Positions 1 through 12,816 of a stretch of DNA of 64,000 nucleotides are shown here, piece after piece. The position numbers and the translations under genes are program-made. Source of the DNA: Labyrinthula sp. Ha (lineage: Eukaryota; Sar; Bigyra; Labyrinthulida; Labyrinthulaceae). The stretch's first letter is position 1; each line of letters starts with the position of its first letter. The notes under the pieces were generated by a model. That model searched no databases, had not been told where the DNA came from, and was given only the letters and a program-made list of their open reading frames with translations. The DNA is taken from positions 124,001 to 188,000 of the forward strand of contig JAALGZ010000004.1 in assembly GCA_015227615.1 (NCBI GenBank), read 5' to 3'.

Positions 1-3000
1 GGAAATATACAAAAAAAATTCCAGAAAACTCACTGCTCGGACAAAATGCCATTTTCCCCAATCTCAAATGAGAAAATATCTCTCAAACTAACTCTATAGG
101 AGTTGAACAGGTCTCAATTCTCAAAATAACATTTATTTTTAGTACTAGAAAAATCTATTCGATTATTGAAGCATTCTACATAGACTTCGTAGCAAGTTAC
201 CATATTTGCAAGATCTCACATATACTAAACATTTTACCTTTACATGCAAACTGCCCTTGAATAAGAAGAAATAGCTATAAAGAGCCTGATACAACCACAT
301 TCAGGTTAATTTATGAGGGATTCGCAGTTTTCCTGAACTTTCTCATGCAGAGTTCAAAAACTTTGATAGCGACCAGAACAATGGAAGTCGGGGTGTTCTC
401 AATTTGGTTTAAGGCTCAGTCTTAGTAAGATCATAGCTCATGCTTTATAGTTCTAAGACGTATTACCTTAAAGATTTGTCTTGTTCAGGGAATTGTTTTC
501 GGAAAACAGAAAACATTCTTGAGTTTTGTTTTATTTGTATTCAGCTTAAATGTACAAAGCTCTGTGTATTAGAACAAATTCTAGCGTAGAAATGTCTATT
601 TTCTAGCTATTCCTCTGGCTAAACCATCCAAGATTATACGACAGTCTTTAATACAAATAATTGTTAATATTTCAGAATCGTATAAGATTTTATTTGATAA
701 GAGAAAAACGGTTATGTGTTTTCATAACATACTAAAGTCAAGAGAGTATGAATTTAAAGCCTTTACAGGAAATACCAATCATTGTGTTATAGAAACCGTG
801 TTCCACGAATGAACCTACTGTTTCGTTGTTGGTAAAATGGGTTTTCCGTATTCTTTGATTGGGTGTTTTAGTTTTTGAATTTAGCTTTGAGAAGATATTT
901 CAAGTATTAGGATTTACCCAATGTCTTAGAACTGTACCATTTTCTCGTCATATGTAGTGAAATATCACGATACCACCGCGGTAGTATGTGTCCGTAAGAT
1001 ACCTCATAACTGTTCCTTATCAGGTTGTATCCATGCTATAATCAAGCGACTTAGATTTGGATATTTACCATTTTTACCGTATGTAAGACCCAGGGTTTCT
1101 AATTCAATGGTAATAGCGATAGGTTAGCATTAACAATGATAATCACAAAAGCGCAGAGTGCTTCCAGTATTTAAAAGATTCCATAGTTAAAATTTTCTCT
1201 TCCTAATTGAGTTTAAGTTCAAAGAAGATAAACCAAATACTAAAAAATATTCCAAGCTTGGCTAAAAAATGGGAATGATATATATAAATACTTGCTGCTT
1301 TATTATACCGAATCAAGTGTTACCAGTAAAGTTTTAAAAATTGTTATATTTTTCTTTTTATAGTCCCTTTTAATGGGTTACATGGGTAACATTCTATTTG
1401 TGGGCAGAGTTGGTAGATTTTTCTTCAATTTAAAAGAGTCAGTAAGAATAATTTATAAAGACATCATCTTGAGAAGAGTTTCGCATCGAAAAATATTTTG
1501 AAGTCAAGAAAAAATAGGCTTTTCGTTCTTAACAATATAACCCTTAAATAACAATCCACGGAGTATTTTCTTAACATAGATAACGGTAAAGCAAATGTTA
1601 CGATCTAAAGTAATTTAAGTGTAAATAAGCAAAGATGTTGCGCACAACATGATTCATTGCTTTTTCTGTCCTCTACTTCAAATCACTTCTTTAAATCATC
1701 GAACTCCTGGCTATTTTTCCTTAAGTACAGGCTGTAAGAAAAATTTCCCACTAGGGATAAGTAATTGGTTCTCCATATAATCTAATATTCCAGAATCAAA
1801 AAAGTTCTCTACCTAGTGCTTTATTTACCCTAGCTAAACAGTATTCGTGAGGAGCAAGTAGCTTGAATTGGAATGAGATGATAAAACTCGGTTAGTAACG
1901 GGAGTTATTTTTAATCACTCTATTTGTTCGGTTTAAATAATCTTAAAGTTCTATAGTCACTAGTATTCACATCATTTCATAAATTGCTTTACTGACGCAT
2001 CATTTACCTGATCCAATGTCTCGTTAACAACCGGTATTTCATCCTCAGAGAGATTATACTTAGATTGAATTCTGGATTACACCTCAAGTTGATGGTTTCT
2101 GTTTGGGCCAACCCCAGAGAAGACTCTTCGTAAAAAGCATTTAGCTCTATTTCTTCAAATGATTATTGTTTAACCGTCTTTGACTCAGCTAGAGTTCGAT
2201 AGCTTTGGTTGAAATTTTCTAAATCTTGATGCAACTTTAAAACAAACAGTAGCAAGATATATTGAAAGAAGTTAAGGGAGAGTAGTTTACACTAATGAAT
2301 AAAAGGTTCTGAAGAAAACCTAAGGTTCTCTAACTTAACTGTTATGGGGTTTCACTTAAGCTTTATAAATGGGATAAGTATCAATGAGGTACAGTAAAAT
2401 GTTTTGCAGTTAACTTGGGGGTTTGTGCTTAATTATTCTATTAGTGAGGAGGACCTTAGAGGTTCGAATTGAATGAGAGAAATGTTCGCAAAAAAGATAT
2501 TACTATGGATAAAGAGTTGTCCTGAATGTAGCATAAATTTTCTCGTTGATGAGCATAAATTGGGTTAAATAATAAAACTGTAGATACAACGCAAATTATT
2601 ATTTTACGGGTATTAAGATGAGCAATAGGTAAAGGTCTGTGATTATCAAATAGGATTATAAACGTGTCACTTTCCTACTAACCTAACAGCTTATGTTGAT
2701 CTCTAAAGTTCTGAAAGTTATTAACTTGCCAAGTTGCGGGCAACATGTTGTTTTCCGGAGATTAAAGAGTTGCCATGACATGTTGCACTAATTTGGGCAT
2801 CTGGAACAAAACTAAACGAAGATACTCTGGAAGAGATTCGGTGTTCCGCTATGGAAAAAACATAATAATGCCTTCCGGAAACATGCTAATGCAAGAGATG
2901 AGAAAGATATCGTCAACAATCTATGTGGCATAAGGAAAAACCCGTGGAATTCGAAAGAATAACTCCTATTGTTCCCAACAGCCGTAAAAAAATGTTTTTC

Positions 3001-3978
3001 TGTTGCATCGCAGATATTATTAGAAGGACTTTATTTTCAGATACAAGGCGTCGCAACTTATTCACTCGGGTAGCAGTACCATAGAATGCAGGAAAGAAGT
3101 GCTGAAAAGATGAAAACCTGGTGAAGCTTGGAGGTGTAGGATTCCGGAAAAATATTATGTTCAAAAAGCAGAGGTTTGTGTAAGTTTGCTAACCGAAGCT
3201 CATTCCTGGCTTTTCCCCTAGCTGCTAAAATTGTCAAAGAAATTGAGTGGACCCGTAAAGGGAAAAGGCGCAAAGTGTTAATTTTATATGGTATTCACCT
3301 TCGCAATACATTCATGGTTGTCAAGAAGTCCTTACACATAATTTCGGCGTTGCTCATGACATCACCGGTAGAGTTTACTCTGAAAAGCTCAGGATCTCTT
3401 CAAGGATGAAAACCGATGTGATAAATATCCTCTGGTAAAGAGTTATTGCTGTTCAGATGGTATTATCTGTTTTTTCTTCTTTCAGGTTTCGAGCTTTTTC
3501 TCCTTAGAGAATGGCATCTTGTTTATTGTTAGAATCCACTCAAATTCTTTCTTAAACCCTACAACTTCTATCTAGTTTATAACTTAAACCTTTGTTACTC
3601 AGAACAAAACTTAGATATATATGAGAAGCCATAGTAAAATAGCAATCATATGCAGACAATGTTAGTTTAACTAAGACAACTTTGCAAAAGTATACATATG
3701 TTTAGATTTTTTAGGATATTTGTTTTTCAATATGAGACCTATTAGAAAGAATATGTCTATTTGTAAGAGAGAATTTGTTTGAGATCTTTTTAAAAACACA
3801 TAAGTTATTTGTCAAATATGTTTTTTCCTACCAGATTCTATAACACCGTATATTCACTGGGAATAACTTTCTTCGTAATTGTTTTCGACTTTCTTGATAG
3901 AACAACATGCCACGTCAGCAAATATTTCCATCGTATACTTGGTAACCGTTTAATGAACATTTCAGCAGGAAAAAACTA
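1..3978. other. Long gene-poor stretch
   Basis: No gene recognised. Reading frames are short and broken in all frames. Between about 2,700 and 3,420 on the plus strand one frame stays open for longer runs than its surroundings and is rich in basic residues, with stops in between. It may be an old dead gene or element, but no family motif was recognised. The last few hundred bases should contain the promoter of the RRM/WW gene; no specific element was identified. Confidence 0.5.
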
Positions 3979-5892
3979 ATGGTTAAACGATCATTCGACA
4001 CATTTAACACGGCACTTGGTCAGGATCAAGAACAATCATCTTCTAAAAGACGGCATTCGATGGAACCCTCTATAAGTCGTACAATCTATGTTTCAAGTTT
4101 TGGAAATATGCAGCTTGGTGATCACACGGTCGCTCAGATGTTCAGCCCTTATGGAAAAATCATCCATATTCTGAACAGGTCTCTCTCTGGGTTCTTATTT
4201 GTCACATTTTCTACTGAAGCAGAAGCTGCAAACGTAAAAAATATTTCGCAAACAAATGGGATCTTCCATAACGGGTCAAGGCTACATATTAAGTTTGGGA
4301 AAGAACCACGAAGTGCATCTTCAGGGGCAAGTTATGGGGATAACTTGAACCAGATCAGTCAAAACCAACCACAAGAGGAACCGCTACCCCCTGGTTGGGA
4401 TCGTGCATTTGATAATAATACGGGAAACTACTATTACTATAACGTTTCAAAGAATATTACCCAGTGGGAGAAACCTAGGATGATGAATATTCATCCGACG
4501 TATTCCAAAAATTATCCCAACCAAAGTTTTCAGGTGCAAAACAGCTTTCAGCAGTTTGGACCTGCTGATAGAAGTTTATTTTTGGCACAATTGCCTGAAA
4601 CTGTGAATGTAACTACTCTGTGCAAGATTGGGAACAAGTTTGGCAGGCTGCACTCTGTAGTATTGCAAAAGGAAAGAAACATTGGCTTCATAAATTTCTT
4701 GTTTTGCGAAGATTGTGCTTCGATGTATGAAACTTTTCAGACAACACAGCTAACAATAGACGGATTCCCAATAACATTAAAGAAGGGAAAATCTAGTATG
4801 CTGCGAAATGATGTACTTAATGAAGTGCTAAATAAGAAGGCTACTAGGTGTTTGTACTTGAATCTTCAGAGCATTGATAATCTCGATCATATAACTACAG
4901 AAGAAGTAGAAGAGGTATTTAGAAATTGGTTAACTGAGTACAACCAGCTTGAAAGTTTCAATTACAACCCTACCAAGAAGTTTGGGTTTGTTAACTTTAC
5001 AAATATTGAGACTGCAATCAAAGTCTATAATTATGTTCATCGAGAGCGAAACCAAATTTTGGTTCGTGGGAAACCTGTTAAAGTAGGTTTTGGAACTGAG
5101 ACTTCCTCAGGAACAAGAAATCCATCTGTTGCTCAAAGAAGAAATTTTAGAACAAGTGACCATCAAGGCGGAAGAACAGAAAATAGAGAGAGATCTCGTC
5201 AAAGGGGACGATCAAACACTAGAGAAGCAGCAAGGTCAATCTACCTTGCTAAAGTTCAGAGAAATGCAACAAAAATGGATGTTGCAAAACTTGGACGAAA
5301 ATTTGGAGGTGAAATAGAAAGTGTAAAAGTGTTGGACCATAAGTCAACTGCCTTTCTCAACTTCATGGACACAGCAGCAGCTATCAAGTTCAAAGAGTTC
5401 TTTCATAACTTGAACCTTTGTTCAACGCCCATTGATGAATTAGACACTTCTCTTGTAAAAGAAACTGAGAAAGACTTTCTGAAAACAGTATTGTCAGGTG
5501 AGACTGTATGCAGATTTGCGAACGATGATCACTTAAGCGATGAAGTTACTCAAGCCATGACTACAGGACCAATAACCAGTGTGGTCAATATAGCACTTGA
5601 AGGTGATAATCAAGATTTAGAAAACTTAGAAGCTGACTATATAATGAGTAGGGCACTTGACAAAACCCAGGATTCTTTTGGTGATGCTCTTCGGCAAGAT
5701 AAATCTTTTCTGGTGGACTGTGGTTGGATTTCTAGTGCACTTGAGCTGGTTGGGAAGAAAATTCCATACGAGAATTTCAACATTAGCGTGAATTTTGCTA
5801 ATAGCGAAGAGGTAATCTCCATGAACCAGAAGTACGGTTTAGGAATTCCCGAACCATACTCTAAGAAATTAGATTTGGAAAGCAAAGAATAA
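3979..5892 (+). CDS. RNA-binding protein with four RRMs and a WW domain
   Basis: A 637-residue single-exon protein. RRM1 lies at about residues 35-107 (RNP2-like TIYVSSFG, RNP1-like GFLFVTF). A WW domain lies at 135-166 (LPPGW...ITQWEKP, tryptophans W140 and W163). RRM2 is at 198-270, RRM3 at 290-372 (KKFGFVNF) and RRM4 at about 419-480 (RSIYLAKV...STAFLNF). An Arg/Gly/Ser-rich linker (about 376-416) precedes RRM4. Multi-RRM proteins of this layout, such as fission yeast Nrd1, bind mRNA and control its stability or translation. The WW domain suggests docking onto proline-rich partners. The start is the first in-frame ATG. The roughly 150-residue C-terminal tail is not recognised. The domains are clear; the exact orthologue is not, and a splicing role is also possible. 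Confidence 0.85.
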   Translation: MVKRSFDTFNTALGQDQEQSSSKRRHSMEPSISRTIYVSSFGNMQLGDHTVAQMFSPYGKIIHILNRSLSGFLFVTFSTEAEAANVKNISQTNGIFHNGSRLHIKFGKEPRSASSGASYGDNLNQISQNQPQEEPLPPGWDRAFDNNTGNYYYYNVSKNITQWEKPRMMNIHPTYSKNYPNQSFQVQNSFQQFGPADRSLFLAQLPETVNVTTLCKIGNKFGRLHSVVLQKERNIGFINFLFCEDCASMYETFQTTQLTIDGFPITLKKGKSSMLRNDVLNEVLNKKATRCLYLNLQSIDNLDHITTEEVEEVFRNWLTEYNQLESFNYNPTKKFGFVNFTNIETAIKVYNYVHRERNQILVRGKPVKVGFGTETSSGTRNPSVAQRRNFRTSDHQGGRTENRERSRQRGRSNTREAARSIYLAKVQRNATKMDVAKLGRKFGGEIESVKVLDHKSTAFLNFMDTAAAIKFKEFFHNLNLCSTPIDELDTSLVKETEKDFLKTVLSGETVCRFANDDHLSDEVTQAMTTGPITSVVNIALEGDNQDLENLEADYIMSRALDKTQDSFGDALRQDKSFLVDCGWISSALELVGKKIPYENFNISVNFANSEEVISMNQKYGLGIPEPYSKKLDLESKE

Positions 5893-7863
5893 GAATATGC
5901 CTGGGTTCACCTGAACAGGGCCATATCATGCAAAGGTATCTCCTTTTTTGTTTAAGACTATTTCTTCATCCAGGGTTTTCATGTTCTGAGCGCTTTGTTC
6001 TTATCCCTTTGCATTAATTTTCCATTTAATTTCCTTTTAACTTTTCCTTTTTTATGTGGTTTACTGTCTCTTTTTTTTCTTTCTGACTTTGAATTTTTCG
6101 TTCCATGTAGCCCAAAATTTCAGTTGGAACCTGAGTTGGGCTACCTTTTTTCATAGGGTGGCTGATGCAAGACTCAAGTTAAAAATTCGCCTAGAAGGCA
6201 GGTACTACTTATTTGGAGTACGTTCCTTCTTAGTAACATACTTTCAGTTTTCAAGTACTGCATGCCAAGTTTCTTTCAGATGACCTGTATAGGATGTACT
6301 AACAATATGGGTTGTAATATCTGTGTAAGACCATACTTTAAAAGAAAATCGGGAGAAGGAGCCTAGCCCTAAACATGCCTTGATGCGACACTTAACAAGA
6401 GAGACAATACAATGAATTTCGCAAGAGAGGAGCCCACCAGTAGTCCGGAGGCCTTGGTTATATGTAGAGACGAAACCTGGGGTGTTAGACTTCTTTTCAG
6501 ATAGGAGCAACTGCTAATCTCTTTAGTTAAAACATAAGAGTAGGTAAGCAATAAACTATGGAAAATTAGCTTGGTGGAAATAATACAGCAGACTAATTCT
6601 GGACTGTGAAAGGTACGCACTATTGTTCTACTAGCTGTCAGTTAAAATGATACTTTACTTTCCTCCTGCTAAGGGAAAGTTCCGCGCTAGGTTGCAGATT
6701 TTGTACTTCAGCAAGGTCTCTAGCAAACGCTTTCCCGAGCCAGTTTTTTGTGCAAAGTATCTACTGGAGAAAGAATTTCTTGCTGACAATTCTGAATATT
6801 GTAAAGAAAACTGCAATAGACAAGAAAAACATAAATGCGCTATTAACTTAAAATTTGTTCTTTTTTCTAGCTCTTAGGAAAAGCTTTCTTGTGCCATTTA
6901 CAAGAAGTGGCCAGTGATAGCTAGAAAACTACATAATTTTGGATGATGCTCAACCTTTTAAATTTTTCTGAAGAGTGCAACAGAAAAGATGCGAGTAAAA
7001 CTAAGCCATGAAGTCTAGAACAATATTGCTGGTCTTTTCAAAGTTTCTAGCGTATTATAATTAACAACATTATGCTCATATAAAAGGTTTCTCAGGGAAG
7101 TCTTGAATAAATTAGGATTCCTTCCATTGACATACCATTTTGCCTGGTCTAGATTTGTAGTTTTTACTAAATCTTTTGTTCCTGATCTGAAAGGGGAAGA
7201 GAAGGGAAGATATTTATTTTCTATTTTAGTAACAGATTAAGTTCTCATTTTGTTATAGAGCCAAGAGTTGAACTCTCTCTAGTAAGTTGCTTTGGATGTG
7301 CCATGTATCATACTAAGAAAAATAAGTACGCTCAATAGGAAACATATATGTTTGGTTTCAGCTTATTAGATGGAATTCCTGTAGGTATTAACTACAGCTA
7401 TTACTTTTTATCACAACATCACGGTGTTAGGCTGATGAAAAGGTTCAATGGAAGTCAGGAAGCGATATCCGGGTTGTTTGAACACAGAAGATGATCATCC
7501 TCGTGTTTCTTGAATAACTGCAGATATTTTAAGGATTAAGATTTCTCATGAAACAAATACTTAGTGGAAATATTCCTCTAATCAAAACTATATGCATTAT
7601 TTTTATTTGTTTATTTTCTTGTTACACCTTCTCAAAATCTCGAGGGTATTTTCTAAGTAGTTTTCTCCCTTTCTTTACCCGAAATAGTTTATTATTCTTA
7701 TAAAAGTAAAATGTAAGGATTATAAATAGATTTTTCGTCTTAGTCTTTTTATTTTAGTGCATTCTAACAGTTCCTTCCCAAGATATTTTTTTGCTGTATT
7801 CTCTATGAAAGAATTGAGAACCAGTCTCGAACTATAATCATAGTATTGCATTACCACAGAGAA
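5893..7863. other. Intergenic, no gene recognised
   Basis: Only short overlapping frames on both strands, none with a recognisable motif. Pyrimidine-rich runs follow the RRM/WW gene at about 5,940-6,080 and may belong to its 3' end. The 3' part carries the upstream region of the TRAPP subunit gene. Confidence 0.5.
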
Positions 7864-8346
7864 ATGGAAACAAACGAAAAAATATCAAAATCTACATTCG
7901 AATTACTCGTCCATGAATTTATCTCCTCTTCTATGATCAAATCACCGGTATCCCCCGAATCTACAAAACTCCAAGCGATATTTTTCGATATCGGTTCCAA
8001 GCTATCTAAATATCTCCCAAAGAAACAAATAGACACTACAAAGCCTGAAACAGAAATTGACAAGTTGAAGTTCATCTGCAAGAATATTTGGAACTACTTA
8101 TTTAACAAGTCAGTGGATAAACTTCAAACTAATCATTCTGGAACATATATTTTGCACGATCTGAATTTTCCTTGGTTTCGTTGTTCACTGCTTAATGATG
8201 GCTTTGAAATCTACACACTAATCTTGGCAAGTCTTTTAGAAGGAGCTTTAACTGCAGAGGATTTTAAAGTACAAGTTTCAATTCAACTAAAAGAAGGTAA
8301 TGGGTTTGATGAAGTGTATTTGGCAGTTAGTTTGGAGGTTGTTTGA
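7864..8346 (+). CDS. TRAPP complex subunit, TRAPPC6/Trs33 type
   Basis: A 160-residue protein of the Bet3/TRAPP small-subunit family. The best diagnostic block is in the middle: KLKFICKNIWNYLFNK, then LQTNHSGTYILHD and a following NFPW, matching the TRAPPC6 pattern (LKFLCKDLW ... TNHQGTYVL.D..FP). The C-terminal part (LILASLLEGAL ... VQVSIQLKEG) fits the second half of the fold. TRAPP complexes act as Rab1/Ypt1 exchange factors and tethers at ER-to-Golgi and intra-Golgi steps. The frame is open 18 bases further upstream from a TTG, but the first ATG at 7,864 is taken as the start, giving the usual family length (about 150-170). It is single exon, with no neighbour closer than 1.9 kb. Confidence 0.8.
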   Translation: METNEKISKSTFELLVHEFISSSMIKSPVSPESTKLQAIFFDIGSKLSKYLPKKQIDTTKPETEIDKLKFICKNIWNYLFNKSVDKLQTNHSGTYILHDLNFPWFRCSLLNDGFEIYTLILASLLEGALTAEDFKVQVSIQLKEGNGFDEVYLAVSLEVV

Positions 8347-11300
8347 AGTTATGTAAGAAATTCTATAGTCAGTTTGTATTTGTTTTGGCTGCAGAAGAAT
8401 ATCTAACAGGACTTTTTACCTGTTAGTCCATGGATAGGAAAAGTTTACTCTCATCGTTTTTACCATTTTGATGTATCCTCTTCCGTACTGAATCTTTCAC
8501 ATCGTCTTTTTCCTGTTATTAGCATTGGAGATCACGTTGCAAACAAACTCAATGTTTTCGGATTAATAACTCCATCGTCTTTGAATCGGATGAGATACAA
8601 AATGAAAACAGTTTACATTTAAGTAGCTGTCACATTCCTATCTTCGTAAACTTAAATTTCTTATACAAGATATTGTTCAGCACCACGATTAGCTTCAAAC
8701 TTTTCTTGAAAGGTTTACCTATGAGTTTGACTGCTAAAGTATTGAGTCAACTTCTTAATTGATAAATCAAGACAAGGGATATCTACTATTATATACTTTC
8801 AAGAAAAGTTCAAAACAGTTCTACATTAGAGGATTTGGTTCATAGGAGAAAGTCAATGCTCATGGTCCATCAAAACAGTAGATTTCTTGTACCAACCTAA
8901 AGAAATTTCAGTATATATGCATAGTACCCAACAAATTCTAACATGACTGTGCCTAGATCAAACTTATTCAGAAATAAAACTTGGTAGAAGTTTGTGTATG
9001 CAGAGATTTTAATATATCTACTGTAGCTTTTCCGGTTATAGTATAGAATAAAGACTTGCAGTATGAGATTACTGTTTTGTCTGATATGCCGTAGATGAAG
9101 TTTAGAATATTTTGAGGTCTAAGAGCATAGATTAAGAGTTTTGAACATGTTATAATGGAATAATTATTTCATATTTGGATGAGAGTTTACTCTACGTGTA
9201 AGGGATTTCATGCTGTTTTTCAGCACAGACAAGCTGGCTACAAATTTTATAACGCGAATTTGCCTCCTTACTAGATGTGAATAAGGATTTAGGTATAATG
9301 ATATGTTCTAAATAATGAAAATACTTCAACTAACAGAGGAATAGAACCTGCAATGAAATAATAAGATTCATGTATATTATAACCAACCAAGAAAATCTAA
9401 GCAGCAATAGTGTCTACCTAGTCTTGAGCGCTTTCAATCAGTAATAGTATTTAATTCAGACTCAAGAATATCAACGAAAACATAGATATTCAGTAATTAT
9501 CACCCGTGAAGGCGTTATTCAAGAAAAAATCAATTTGTACTACACAGTAAAAATGAATAAGAATTAAGGGTTATGTCGTCTGATTTAGAAGTAGTGTAGT
9601 TCAATGTACATATTAATTTTAATGCAGTTCCCTCGCCATGTTATTAATAAGCGTGTACAAATTTGATACAAGACTTTCAAACTGTTACCAGCTTCAATTT
9701 TTAGAAGGTAGCCGGTCGAGTAAAACTACTTTCCTTCAAGGAGAATATGTTCATTTCCTTTTTTTTTGAAAAAGATGTGAGCTTCTTCGGCTTTACACAA
9801 TATCTTTCTTGCTTACTTTCTCTTGGACTTCATAAGAGACCATATAATAAAATCATTTTTCTACAAGACAAAGCTACAAGTATTAATTCCTGGATATATC
9901 GGTGTAGTATTACATATCTAATTACATTCTGTGGCTATTTCTTCAATTTTAGTTGATCGAATTAAAGGCGGTTTCTGTTCTTGCACTTGCCATAGTTGTC
10001 ACTTACTTTCTAATGAAGCTATCTATCTTAAAGAATCGAAAAGGGAATTCTCCAGAGTATATATATATTCTCAAAATATTAAACTACTGGGTAAATAGAT
10101 CACCCCCACTCTTTAAAAAAAATATTTAGAGGCTACATTTGCTTGCATAGGCTATGCCGATTTCTGAACAAGAATATCGTTCCATTCCTAGATGCTTTAA
10201 ATGCTCTTCTGCGGTGAATATCACAAATACTTATTTTTATATTGAAGTTATCCCTAGGTATTGTTATGTGTCAAACAAGGCGTTGCGCGGTAGCATTAAC
10301 AGAAATCGTTACATTCTTAAAAAAGCAACTTAATGCCAGAAAAACAACTTTAAAGACCTTACACTACCTTACTACAATTAATCACTTCGAATGCTGAGTA
10401 GAAACTACGTATTCTAAATGGTTCCAGTACTCCGACAAAAAAGTACCACAGTTATCTCAGAAGATCTATGCACTACTCTGAATATATATGGAGGAGAAAC
10501 CCTTGTTAACAAAAAGAATTCATTAATAGGGCTCCCTTAATATACCTGATCTTTAAATGAGTTCCTATAGCTTCTTGTAGGTTAGGGACGTCATTCTTCC
10601 CTACCGTATTTCCTAATGCTCAGTATTCTAGTACTTCAAGACTGTGGAAAAGTAAGGGATCTAGGTTTCTGTATATCATAAACAGGATCTAAAGGATAAC
10701 ATGGGGTACAATTTATGACTTTTCTTGGGAAATATAGAATTCACAGATACGAAATAGTCAAGAATTATTTCTAACATTTTACTTTCGCAAGCGATAACAA
10801 TTGTTGTAAATTTAAACTTTTATCATATTAAATCATTTATATTGCAGAATGCGAAATTTGTGCGAATTAACAAGGTACAATTGACTGAAAGTCTAATAAA
10901 TATGGGTAAGTTTTCAAAAAACTTGAATGATATAAATTTTTATTGTTAGAGAAATGCCAACGAATCAATCATCTTTAATAGAGTCACATCATTCTCACTA
11001 GTGACGCAAAGTTCATATGCTTTATCTCTATAAAGCATAGAATTAATTAGTGTATGACATGAAGTTGAAAATGTGCTGCTTTTCTACTAGAGAGAGATCA
11101 CGAAGTTATAACTAATGATTACTTAAGAAAATAGAGATTAATCCTTGCTTACTAGTCTTGTTTGAAGGATGGTATCTAGTTCTAAGTATATCAACTAGCA
11201 GGTGTGTTACTTATCAGTTATTGTTGGTGAAATATTTTTTGAAGAATTTGATAGTATAAAAAATTGAATAAACGTATTTATTATGAGTATTGCAGTTTGT

Positions 11301-12816
11301 TCAAACATGACAGCAGTGAAGATAAGCTCGGTTACAAGTTCATAAAGGTTGCTTCTAAAATCCATGCAGAAACTCTTCCTATCAATACCAACTAAACGAT
11401 ATTAATCTAAAGCCATCTGCCTATGTGCTTTTCTGTGCAGTTCGCCTTCCATACGGCTAAAACTTCTGCAAGAAGTAAATTCATGGTAGAACCAATTTTA
11501 TTTTCTATCGAATGTATACAGTCCTTCGCTTATCAATTACCAGGAGTAATCAATGAATATTGTCGCAGTCTTAAATATAATCTTTTTAAAACATTTGTAC
11601 TACCATTCTAAGCATGTTAATCGAACCTCCACATATGACCTTCATACTAACACTGTCTAAAACACTTGTAACTGCCCCAATTTGGTACAAGTAATGATAT
11701 TTGTAAAAAATACCACGGTTGCCGATACTTAACACAAAGAGTCATAATGAAAAATTTTATTGAATATATTTGTAAGTGACTTACCTTCGCATCAGAGAGT
11801 TTTCTGGGTGAGCTAATCCTCGAACAACCCTCTGGAAGAACAACCATGAATAATACGTCCATGCATAGGGGAAATGGTAAAAGTAAAATTTCAGATGTAT
11901 TTATTTACAGTTTGGTTCTTTCAATTATATAACTGGGTACTCCATTATATTATTAAGTATCCTGTAACAGTGATTACCGTGTTTTTCGGGGAGAGAAATC
12001 TGTGAAGTAGCGCTAGGTGTCCAGAGTGCGATCTAAATGAGGATTCAATCTGAATTTGATGAATTTTTCGTGTAAATGAACAAAGCAGAGTAAATTTAAA
12101 TACCACATTGAGGAAGAGATGATAAACTCATTCGGTAATTTATTCAGGTTTTCTTTGAGGAATAGGTGAAGGATTATTGAAGTTTCTCTAAGTATTTTTG
12201 AGGGTTCTCATTGAAGAGTTATCAAGGATGTTGAGTTTAAAAACTTACTTTATAGGAACCAAAAAGTTCAAAAGTTTCTTATGAGTGATTATGAGCTTGA
12301 GGATCCTCAATTCCTCTATGACAATGTTTCCTCACTCTGCATCTTAACAGGCACAAAGTGGTGAATGAACCTCGGCAGCAAACCCAGCACCTATTCTGAA
12401 GATTACAATATCTTACCTTATATTCTCCAATCACGCCTCCTATCCTTTTAATAACCAGGGTTAGTTGACAACCTCTACGACAAGAAATGAGCTTCTTTCC
12501 TCTTGTCTATTAGTTTAGTAGTTTCTAACCGCTAGAAAACTACATTATGCACGGATTGCAATACTGATATAATTTCGATGCCATCTGCACGTCCCTGCAA
12601 ACCCCATCTCAAACAAAAAACCAACAAAAAGATTCATCAAGGTAAATGCCGAACTAATTTCTTCGTTGATTTCATATAATTTCGCTTCCCAAAGATTGCC
12701 AAACTATAGCAACTTGTAGCAGGATCTATTTCAAGCATAAAAAGTTTTAATTTCTTTCTTCTTTCTGTTTCTTTCGCCTGGTTTACTATTTAGGACTTTG
12801 AGAAAGAAAAAGCAGA
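8347..12816. other. Long gene-poor stretch upstream of ATP1
   Basis: About 4.5 kb with no recognisable coding sequence; all frames are short and show no family motif. Small open frames near 9,747-9,956 and 11,423-11,611 look random in composition. The final 100 bases form the ATP1 5' region. Confidence 0.5.
12751..12778 (+). promoter_or_regulatory. Pyrimidine tract just upstream of ATP1
   Basis: A run of T and C broken by a few G residues sits about 40-65 bases before the ATP1 start codon. Pyrimidine tracts near transcription starts are common in highly expressed genes of compact fungal and protist genomes. Function here is inferred from position only; no TATA box was assigned. Confidence 0.3.

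Noticed and set aside
2461-2475. GGTTCGAATT as a tRNA B box
   Set aside because: No cloverleaf arms or A box could be placed around it.
3176-3409. 77-codon plus-strand frame
   Set aside because: No family motif, random-looking composition and overlapping frames of similar length on the other strand.
7846-7863. Upstream extension of the TRAPP subunit from a TTG codon
   Set aside because: An ATG lies 18 bases downstream, gives the normal family length, and non-ATG starts are rare in eukaryotes.
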